A stretch of DNA of 64,000 nt from Elysia chlorotica (taxonomy: Eukaryota > Mollusca > Gastropoda > Plakobranchidae), in NCBI GenBank assembly GCA_003991915.1, contig RQTK01000178.1:59715-123714 (forward strand), given 5' to 3'. The notes below the pieces were generated by a model. The model was not told the origin of the DNA. It did no database searches and was given only the letters and a program-made list of their open reading frames with translations. Of this stretch, positions 1-8,179 are shown piece after piece; within the stretch, counting starts at the first letter, position 1; the number at the start of each line of letters is the position of its first letter. A program made the translations under genes and the position numbers.

Positions 1-270
1 AAATTTTATTTTTTTTTTTTTTTTTTTTTTTTGGTACAATCTCCTGTAAGCTGTCCAAGTCAAAGAAAAAAAAAATCGTAAACCAGTAAATTTATATATA
101 CATTTCTTGGGTCTGTAAAGTATTAGTGGCAGCTCAGATTTTAAAAGGGCTTCTCAATATTATTATATTATTATTAATATCAATGTGTTTTAATTATCAT
201 TGTTTTTTTTTAAGTTTTAATAACATGTATTTATAAGAATTATTTGTGTATAACCTTAAGAGCCTTTTAT

Positions 271-419
271 TATGTTTCTATGCAATCTTTTGCTTTTTTT
301 AAAGTTATTTTAGGGAATTGTGTGTATGTAAATGTTTTTTTTAATATTTTGTGATTATTTTTAAAATTGTTGTTAAGCGCTTTGAGCTTTTTGAAGGGAA
401 AGCGCTCAATAAATAAATA

Positions 420-495
<76 letters not shown>
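271..495 (+). repeat. Interspersed repeat with hairpin-like 3' end and (ATT)n tail
   Basis: About 150 bp at 271-420 ends in a short inverted motif (AGCGCTTTGAGC ... AAAGCGCT), then AATAAATAA and about 75 bp of (ATT)n. The same 150 bp lies in inverse orientation at 1646-1786, and its terminal motif recurs near 57.4 and 58.8 kb. It behaves like a non-autonomous element with a microsatellite tail. No coding capacity is seen. Bases 1-270 are AT-rich with a poly-T run (9-32) and nothing recognisable. Confidence 0.6.
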
Positions 496-497
<2 letters not shown>

Positions 498-717
498 CCC
501 TGGGCCACCGCGCCCCCTTTTTGTGTGAGTCGTCAGTGGTCCACATAGTTGAGCATTTAAGGCATATATGGCTAAAGTTTCTAAATATGTACATAGAAAA
601 AGATGTAAGCATAAAGTTTATGCCCTGGTTTATATATGTGTAACTTTCAGAACTTTCATTAACTGGAGATTTATTCCATGTCAAACAGAGACATTAATTT
701 AGTACTCATAAGAAACT

Positions 718-1118
718 TTTCTTTCAATATACAGAGTTTGCACACTGGACAAATGTAATTTGGACTGGTATAAGTCTCAATGAACACTGCTAACATTAAG
801 CACTATTTAGTAAAAAACAGAAAAAAGAAGTTGCTTCTTACTTGGGGCATGCTTTCTTTCAATATACAGAGTTTTCACATTGGACAAATGTAATTTGGAC
901 TGGTATAAGTCTCAATGAAAGCTGTAACATTCAGCACTATTTAGTAAAAACAGAAAAAAGAAGTTGCTTCTCACTTGAGGCATGCTTTCTTTCAATATAC
1001 AGAGTTTTCACAAATGTAACTTTTGGACAAATGTAATTTGGACTGGTATAAGTCTCAATGAATTCTGCTAACATTAAGCACTATTTAGTAAAAACAGAAA
1101 AAAGAAGTTGCTTCTTAC
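718..1118 (-). repeat. Tandem array, about 3 x 132 bp, carrying copies of an FBXO9 exon end
   Basis: Three head-to-tail units begin near 718, 852 and 984 with TTTCTTTCAATATACAGAG. On the minus strand each unit contains a version of the last ~17 bases of the FBXO9 exon at 1119-1180 (AAAGCATGCC...CAA) followed by GTAAG or GTGAG. The third unit runs into the genuine exon. The array therefore looks like local amplification of the exon's 3' edge plus the start of the intron. Confidence 0.75.
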
Positions 1119-1612
1119 TTGAGGCACGCTTTCTTCCAAACCCTCTCGTCGCGGGCACACATGTAAAAGCCTTTGCATACCTGAAACAAGAGGGCACAAA
1201 CATATCACATATACAAATTATAAAAGATGAACTTTTCTGGCAATAGGGGAGGGGGAGTTGGGTTGGTTTAACATCCAACAGCAGCACTATGCATCGGAAG
1301 CCGATGTTCTACCCCAGGTCCACCACGCTCCCCTCCCTGAGACTGAGAAATAGAAGTTGTAACATAACTGAGAGCAAACAAAGTTGTAGGAAGCAAGTGT
1401 CACTGTCTGATAGAAATGGAAGGAAAAAAATGGATCTCATACTTTTTACCGAGTTAGAAAGCAAAATATTAGTTGAGCCAGGATACTGACTTATCCTAAA
1501 GGGCTGCCTCTGAGATCATTTCACCTACCCACTATCTGACACAAAAGAGGCATGTTGCTCTTATTTAAGCTACTCACAACTAGGTCTTTAACGTAAAGTT
1601 GAAAATAAGTTA

Positions 1613-1651
<39 letters not shown>

Positions 1652-4455
1652 TATTGAGCGCTTTCCCTTAAAAAGCTCAAAGCGCTTACAGCAATTTTAA
1701 ACATAATCACAAAAGTGTTAAAAAGAAACATTTACACACACAATTTCCTAAAATGACTTTTTAAAAAAAGCAAAAGATTGCATAGAAAGATGAACTTTTC
1801 TGGCAATAGGGGAGAACATCTGCATCCTAATAGACTATAGTTTGATTTCCACTAATCCAGAACTTGCACTATGTAACTCTTCATGGATCGAAATTTCGTA
1901 TCTAGATATAGTTAACAAATAAACAATTCTGCCGACTAACCATTGCAAACATGCCTAGTTTGACTTGCACTATGTAACACTTCATGGATCGAAATTTCGT
2001 ATCTAGATATAGTTAACAAACAATAAACAATTCTGCCGACTAACCATTGCAAACATGCCTAGTTTGACTTCCACTAATCCAGAACTTGCACTATGTAACT
2101 CTTCATGGATCGAAATTTCGTATCTAGATATAGTTAACAAATAATAAACAATTCTGCCGACTAACCATTGCAAACATGCCTAGTTTGACTTCCACTAATC
2201 CAGAACTTGCACTATGTAACTCTTCATGGATCGAAATTTCGTATCTAGATATAGTTAACAAACAATAAACAATTCTGCTGACTATCCTGGCTATAATCTT
2301 CTCTGGATCGAAATTTTGTCTCAATCAATCAATCAATCAATCGCTGTGCCGTCCCGTCTCCGAGGTGGGCTGTCATTCGGCGCCATCTTTCACGGTCCAA
2401 GGCTGCTTCACAGGCTACACTCAGTCGTAACTGGGATGTCTCCTGTATGTTGGCAAGCCACGACTGCCTCTTCCTTCCTCTACCACGCTTCCCTTCAACC
2501 TTGCCTTCCACAACTCTTTTCTGGATGCTGCAGTGTCTTCTTAAATGGCCATAGTATGCCAGTTTTCTCCTTTAGATTAATTGCAGCAGTTCTGGTTTCT
2601 GCATGCCAACTTTATCCAAGACCTCCTTATTTGTCACCTTATCTTTCCAAGAAATTCTGATCATTCTCCTATACATCCACATTTCCATGGCATCTATTCT
2701 CTTCAAACTATTATCCACCAGAACTTGCACTATGAAACACTTCATGGATCGAAATTTCGTATCTAGATATAGTTAACAAACGATAAACAATTCTGCCGAC
2801 TAACCATGGCAAACATGTCCAGCGAGCGGAGGTCAAGGTCGCTGGACACAACCCAGTGCAGGATGTAGATGATGAGCTCCACAGGAAGACAAGAGATATG
2901 AGTCATCTGTGGACGGAACATCAAAATCATGATTCAGTTCGGAACATCAAAAGCATGATTTGGTTTGGAACATCAAAAGCATAATTTGGCTAGGAACATA
3001 AAAAGCATTATTTGGTTCAGAACATCAAAAGTATTATTTGGTTCGGAACATCAAAAGTATTTTATGGTCCGGAACATCAAACGCATTATTTGGTTCGGAA
3101 CATCAAAAGCATTAGGGACTTATTTGGTTCGGAACATCAAAAGCATCATTTGGTTTGAAACATCAAAATCATAATTTGGTTTGGAACATCAAAAGCATAA
3201 TTTGGTTCTTGGAACATCAAAAGCATCATTTGGTTTAAAACATCAAAAGCATAATTTGGTTCGGAACATCAAAACCATGATTTGGTTTGGAACATCAAAA
3301 AAAAAATTTGGTTCCGAACATCAAAGGCAATAGGGACCTATTTGGTTCAGAACATCAAAAGCATTATTTGGTTCGGAACATCATAAGTATGATTTAGTTC
3401 GGAACATCAAAAGCATAATTGGGTTTAGAACATCATAAGCATAATTTGATTTGGAATACCAAAAGCATGGTTTGGTTTGTTGGTTCCTTTAACGTTCATT
3501 GTCAGCAACTGGGCCATTGTGCTTTATCTCTTTATCACTGATGGGTCGCAAGACTAACATCTGACAAATACATGCTGCCATACAAAGACAGAGAAGGGAT
3601 ACCATGTACAGCACTGTCTCAGTCGATCATATTATCCCAACGCTGATCCAACCAGTAAGGAACCAGGCAGCTCAAGAGGGGGAGTTGAGTTGATTTCGTT
3701 TAACGTCCAACATCAGCACTATATAGGCTGTAGACCTTTTGCGCGGAAAGCCGATGTTCTACCCCAGGACCACTGGCCCCCCAGCTCAAGAGATGATTGA
3801 AACGAGGACTTTCCCAAACATAAGCATAACAAGCCAGCTTGGCTATTTGTTCAACCCAAAGGCTGTGGTCAATATATAACTATGAAAATTTTTACCTTGT
3901 GTTCCTGGATAAGAATTAAGACGTTAAAGGTGGAAGAAATGGTCAATATATAACTATGAAAATTTTTACCTTGTGTTCCTGGATAAGAATTAAGACGTTA
4001 AAGGTGGAAGAAATGGTCTTTTGTTGATAGGCCCCAAGACTGAAGTCTTACAATTTTATGTGCTGCCACACACGAGACAGGGCGGGATACCATGACTCTT
4101 GTCTCAGCCGGTTGGTCAATATATAACTATGAAAATTTTTACCTTGTGTTCCTGGATAAGAATTAAGACGTTAAAGGTGGAAGAAAACTATTCTTACCAT
4201 ATATTGTATGTTCATAACTACTAGTAAGAGAATCTATATTCGAATTGATCATCACAGCAAAGATCAGGTATTGTGGCAATTAAATCGGCTGCACACAGAA
4301 TAGCATTTTTTTCCCTTGCGCAAGAGGATACAATAACAACAATTTCATGATCCTGAAAAACAATACATACCCTCTGCTCATATTCCATCTCACAGAGACC
4401 TTCCTTTGAGAGTTTCAGTTTGTCCAGACCATCAATCAACATTTCCTCTGCTTCA
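1119..4455 (-). CDS. FBXO9: FBXO9, F-box only protein 9 (partial, minus strand)
   Basis: Substrate adaptor of an SCF (SKP1-CUL1-F-box) ubiquitin ligase. The F-box exon 2906-2805 (34 codons, phase 0) reads [20 protein letters not shown] then [14 protein letters not shown], closely matching the vertebrate FBXO9 F-box, with donor GTTAGT. The next exon, 1180-1119, reads [20 protein letters not shown] (phase 0 start, phase 2 end, donor GTAAG), matching the family's VCRGFY..ARD..W..ACLK segment. Later exons (the C-terminal FBXO9 domain) lie left of the window. Upstream, exon 4455-4371 ([20 protein letters not shown] ...EYEQR, ending phase 0) and a 9-nt phase-0 candidate microexon (EHK; copies at 4151-4143, 3978-3970, 3904-3896) are compatible in phase with the F-box exon. 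Their membership is inferred. The N-terminal TPR-like exons were not found. Confidence is high for the two conserved exons and low for the upstream ones. Confidence 0.85.
1250..1333 (-). mobile_element. SINE, internally deleted copy
   Basis: The minus-strand tRNA-like head (ACATCGGCTTCCGATGC) is joined directly to the family's 3' end (GTTAAACCAACCCAAC on the minus strand). The central domain is missing. Confidence 0.7.
1612..1786 (-). repeat. Inverse copy of the 271-495 repeat
   Basis: An (AAT)n run at 1612-1646 is followed by the reverse complement of the 271-420 element, including the AGCGCTTTGAGC hairpin motif. With the copy at 271-420 it makes an inverted pair about 1.2 kb apart, enclosing the FBXO9 exon 1119-1180. 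A 25-bp direct repeat (GATGAACTTTTCTGGCAATA...) occurs at 1227-1252 and again at 1789-1814. Confidence 0.65.
1848..2300 (-). repeat. Tandem array, about 4 x 110-120 bp, derived from the F-box exon donor edge
   Basis: Units contain AACTTGCACTATGTAAC, GATCGAAATTTCGTATC and CTAACCATTGCAAACATGCC. On the minus strand the last element reads GCATGTTTGCAATG|GTTAGTC, a near copy of the true exon end ACATGTTTGCCATG|GTTAGTC at 2805. The unit attached to the exon (2716-2815) is separated from the others by the LINE fragment 2322-2716. Each unit thus carries a decoy 5' splice site. Confidence 0.75.
2322..2716 (-). mobile_element. Non-LTR retrotransposon fragment: 3' end of the ORF2 reverse transcriptase
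   Basis: The minus-strand translation gives the characteristic C-terminal tail of mobile-element ORF2 proteins: [20 protein letters not shown], then [13 protein letters not shown] with a stop shortly before, then a basic [20 protein letters not shown] stretch and a DRERWRRM motif. It ends in five TTGA/ATTG units, a typical LINE 3' microsatellite tail. It is truncated at its 5' end and inserted into the exon-edge repeat array of FBXO9. Confidence 0.85.
2920..3475. repeat. 26-bp minisatellite, about 20 units
   Basis: Imperfect units of the type GGTTCGGAACATCAAAAGCA plus TAATTT, with some variant units carrying a short extra insert (AGGGACTTA). The array begins about 15 bp from the acceptor of the FBXO9 F-box exon (acceptor at 2907-2908), so the whole 3' part of that intron is minisatellite. 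Confidence 0.9.
3478..3782 (-). mobile_element. Two degenerate SINE copies
   Basis: 3478-3672 matches the 3' and central domain in minus orientation (ACATGCTGCCATAC, GTCTCAG). 3674-3782 carries the 3' end (GTTTAACGTCCAACATCAGC) joined to the tRNA-like head (CCGATGTTCTACCCCAGGAC) with the core deleted. Confidence 0.65.
3870..4186 (-). repeat. 72-bp repeat x3 containing an acceptor-9 nt-donor cassette
   Basis: Near-identical copies lie at about 3870-3942, 3943-4016 and 4115-4186; a SINE fragment (4024-4113) separates the last two. On the minus strand each copy contains CTTATCCAG|GAACACAAG|GTAAAA, a possible phase-0 microexon encoding EHK. The flanking FBXO9 exons (4371 donor, 2906 acceptor) are also phase 0. 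Confidence 0.7.
4024..4113 (-). mobile_element. SINE fragment (central domain)
   Basis: Minus-orientation match to the ATGTGCTGCCACACACGAGA and ACCATGACTC...GTCTCAGCCGGT core of the local SINE family, between two 72-bp repeat copies. Confidence 0.7.
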
Positions 4456-4728
4456 CTGAAGAGTACAAGGGATTCATTTTGAATTTCATTGATTTTGAAA
4501 ATAATATAAAAGGTCCCCGTACTATGAAATGAATGCTAAGCATCAAATTGACTGACATATGGTATGAAAGGTTTCTGTTTGAATAAATTGCATAAAAAAT
4601 CAAACAGGTTGTGTTGTACATTAATTCTAGTATAGTCTAGACCACAAAGCAATAATTTCCTATTGACCATGAAAAGTATGGGAGATAACATTTGCAAGCC
4701 TTTACCTCTGTATATAATTTTTGTATGA

Positions 4729-4976
4729 GTTGAGATGGTTTAACTTCCAACATCAGCATTATATATGCTATATTGTGGATGGACCCCAAAACTAACATCT
4801 GACAATTTTATGTGCTGCCACAAACAAGACAGGGCAGGGATACCATGACTCCTGTCTCAGCCGGTCACATTAAACTGACCCGACCCAACCAGTAGGGAGC
4901 AAAATCGCCAAAACTCGAACTACAGCCCTTTTGCGTCGGAAGCTGATGTTCTACCCCAGGACCACCACGCCCCTCA
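4729..4976 (-). mobile_element. tRNA-derived SINE, full length
   Basis: Near-complete minus-strand copy: tRNA-like head with A-box-like GGTGGTCCTGGGGTAGAACA and a B-box-like region, central domain CCTACTGGTTGGGTCGG..., CGGCTGAGACAGGAGTC, and 3' end TTGGAAGTTAAACCA. Same family as 33050-33300. Confidence 0.85.
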
Positions 4977-5184
4977 ATTATTTGTACACAGTCATGCGCC
5001 AAAAAGGCATAGACGAATGGTGATCAATCTCGAACAGTCTCCCATATTTTCCTGTTTCTGATTTACTGCTTTGAAGTTTTCGTGAATTGAATGCATTCTA
5101 AAACAGGTTATAGGAGATTTCACCCATAGAAAGTCTTTTAAATGACATCCACCATTTATTAATTTACCCAATGGCTCAGGACCA

Positions 5185-5737
5185 TAAAGCAAAAACTGGC
5201 ATATAAAGTTTACATTGTTTACATTGCTACGCATAAGAAAAACTTACATGTAAAGTTTACATTGTTACGCTAAAGCAAAACTTACATTTAAAGTTTCCAC
5301 TGTTATGCTAAAGCAAAACCTACATTTAAAGTTTACACTGTTATGCTAAAGCAAAACCTAAATTTAAAGTTTACATTGCTACGCATAAGAAAAACTTACA
5401 TTGAAAGTTTACATTGTCACGCTTAAGAAAAACTTATATTTAAAGTTTACAATGTTACGTTAAAGCAAAAGAAAACCTACATTTAAAGTTTACACTGTTA
5501 TGTTAAAGCAAAACTTACATTTAAAGTTTACAATGTTACGCTAAAGCAAAACCTACATTTAAAGTTTACAATGTTATGCATAAGAAAAGCTTACATTTAA
5601 AGTTTACATTGTCATGCTAAAGAAAAACTTATATTTAAAGTTTACATTGTTATGCTAAAGCAAAACCTACATTTAAAGTTTACACTGTTATGCTAAAGCA
5701 AAACTTACATTTAAAGTTTACATTGTTACGCTGAAGA
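5185..5737. repeat. 38-bp minisatellite, about 14 units
   Basis: Imperfect repeats of AAAGTTTACATTGTTACGCT followed by AAAGCAAAACTTACATTT. The minus strand repeatedly reads ATGTAAGTTTTGC, resembling a 5' splice site, in what may be an FBXO9 intron. Just left, a 40-codon open stretch (5097-4978, minus) follows an acceptor-like TGTTTTAG. Its phase does not join to neighbouring candidates and it was not called as an exon. Confidence 0.85.
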
Positions 5738-5788
5738 GATTTAAAGTGGCAATATATTGCAGAGAATGTAGAGAAGAAAAACACTTAC

Positions 5789-5848
5789 TTTCCTTCAACA
5801 GAGCTTTCGCTGTCTTGTCGAGCTGGTCGGAAAACAAAAAAATGTCCT
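5789..5848 (-). other. Candidate minus-strand coding exon, gene uncertain
   Basis: A 60-bp island with higher GC than its surroundings, between acceptor GTTTAG and donor GTAAGT on the minus strand, reads DIFLFSDQLDKTAKALLKE. It could be an N-terminal exon of the FBXO9 gene to its left, since KAKALLKE resembles the region before the family's TPR-like segment. It ends in phase 1 while exon 4455 needs a phase-2 donor, so at least one more exon would be required. From here to 6927 I see only AT-rich sequence and a SINE fragment. Confidence 0.35.
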
Positions 5849-6304
5849 CTAAACATTTTAAAATACTATACATTTCCTTTTTTTTTTTCATTTTCAAATT
5901 AAGTTGAATCTCGCTGGTTCTACAAATGATAGAGTTAACGTTTGTTCAACCCCTCAAAGTGCATTTGATGCGTTTTAAAACACACTGAATAACTCTAAAA
6001 GTTAGATTTCAGACTTGTGCCTGATTCACCCTGGTTGCCTCGTATATAACAGTAGCATTAGATGCCCAATATCTTCATACTCATTCATTTTCCGACATAA
6101 GCTTTCAAAATAAAATCACAAATTTTGACACCATCTGTTTTCTATTGCATATGCTCCTATGTACAATTATCATCATCATCATCATCGGTATTTTGATTAA
6201 AGTGCAGGTACTGGGGCAACATCCACATCAGTGGACCCCCTTCCAGGTAGCTGGCTTGCTGCACGCATGGCTGATCTCACACCAGATCTCCATGTGTTTC
6301 TGAT

Positions 6305-6430
6305 TGGACATGTTTGTTTGTTTGTTGCTTCGAATCGTCCCAAGACTAACGTTTGGCAATTTTATGTGCTGCCATACAGAGACAGGATGGAGATACCATA
6401 ACTTCTGTCACAGCAGGTCACATTATCCTT
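6305..6430 (-). mobile_element. SINE fragment (central domain)
   Basis: Minus-orientation match to CGTCCCAAGACTAACGT, ATGTGCTGCCATAC, GAGACAGG and CAGGTCACATTATCCTT of the local family. Confidence 0.6.
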
Positions 6431-6927
6431 GTATTACAAAGCTTAAACAGACAACCTGCCAATATTAACTTGAGTTCAAGAGCCAAAGATTTGTATCTTT
6501 TTTAATTTTAAAAACTCTTGAATTACAAAATGATTTTCAAATATGCGTTTTTTGTCAGTGTCAGGGATAGGACAGAGCTGATAAGATAAGCAATGTAATT
6601 TTACTTTAGCAGTATGGTATTACATTGAACAATTTAGTTTAACTTTGTGTCCAGTTCCTATAGTCATAGTAAAATCTACACTTTTGCATAGAATAGACAT
6701 AGGCCTACCATTTGAAACTTAACAAATAGGAATACTTGTTGGGTTTATAATGCACCTTTTTGCATTTTAGTAAAGTGTACCAAAAACTTCCAGCAGTTTA
6801 TCTTTTGATATGCCAATATTCACGCAAGATATATTTTTGTTTTCTGTTCAAGATCTTAAATTTGTTACCAGTGATAAGAAGAGAAAGTGTGCTCCTCTTT
6901 TAATAAATTTTTTTTTTTCAAATCAAG

Positions 6928-8120
6928 GTAAAATATCAAACCAAGCGGTTAGCAGCATGAGGTCATCACTTGCGGCTTCTGAGGAAAGCTCTAGCTCTTA
7001 TAAAAATTCCAAGGTCCGCCGCATGATAAGACCCAAGACTGCCAATAGGTCAAAAATAATGAGTGTAAGTATTCAAAACTGTATGACTTTGATGATGTGA
7101 AATACGGGGAAAGTGAGGATTTATGTAGTTTGTTAACCTTGGAGTATAAGGGCCACTTTTTTGGTCACCTATTATTTGGTTTTCATTTCCAGGAGTTCTT
7201 TTTAATACGCCTAATAGTTGTTGTTTTTTTTCAAGTTTGATTGAAGGCTTAGCATATAGGAAGATAATTATTGTCAATGCTTTCATACAACAACAAAACA
7301 AAAAGATTCACCCACCTTTCTACATAGCAGAATTTGAATAAGATTTGATAAGCTGTATCCTGAATTATACAGTGTAAGGAATTCTAGATAGAAATATTGA
7401 ACTCAAGGGCAGGGCCTAACAATGACATACTTTTGTGATACATAAGCTTTGAAAACTTTCATGGGTTAAACAAATACATGTACATTTTTAATATAAGATT
7501 GCTAAGCCTTATATAATTATTTGGATTTTCCATTGAGTTTTTGGATTTTTCCATTGCATTCTGCTAGTCAAAGAATTGGTGAAGGCTAAAGTTATTGAAA
7601 GTACAACTATATAACTAATAGCAATGCTATCATCATGACATAAAGAATGCATATTTTTGGACAAGAAAAAATTATGATCTTGACTTTATCATATATTCAG
7701 GTTGTTCTGGAAGACAAAGATACAGACTGGGAAACTGAACAATTCTGTCTCAAAGTTTTGTGTGAAAATGAAAAGGTAGTGATATTGAAATATTTCATTA
7801 AAGTAAAAATCAAATTAGAATAGTAACTGTGCCGGATATAAGAAAACAAAGTGTTCACAGCTGGCTCCAAATACTCCAGTTGAATTTCATCCCCTTTTTA
7901 AAGCACCAAAGCTTCTCTATCAGCTCCAATGTTATTCAGAGTTGGGTTTTTTAGACTGAAAATCCTTAGTGATCAGATAAATCATTAATACAATTTTCAT
8001 GCCTGGATTTACTATCTAGAGAAAGTAACAGCAGCAGCATAATTAGTAAATGTATTATTAATATTATTATTGTTGTAATTATTATTGTAATTATTTTTAT
8101 TTTTATTATTATTATTATTA

Positions 8121-8179
<59 letters not shown>

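Noticed and set aside
4978-5097. 40-codon minus-strand stretch after an acceptor-like TTTTAG, ending in TAA
   Set aside because: Its phase does not match the neighbouring candidate exons and no family is recognised. It is adjacent to a SINE and a minisatellite.
6810-6927. ATG at 6810 as the start of the unknown gene
   Set aside because: The reading frame is open but passes through a T-rich segment ending in a good acceptor (CAAATCAAG at 6927), so this part is more likely intron.
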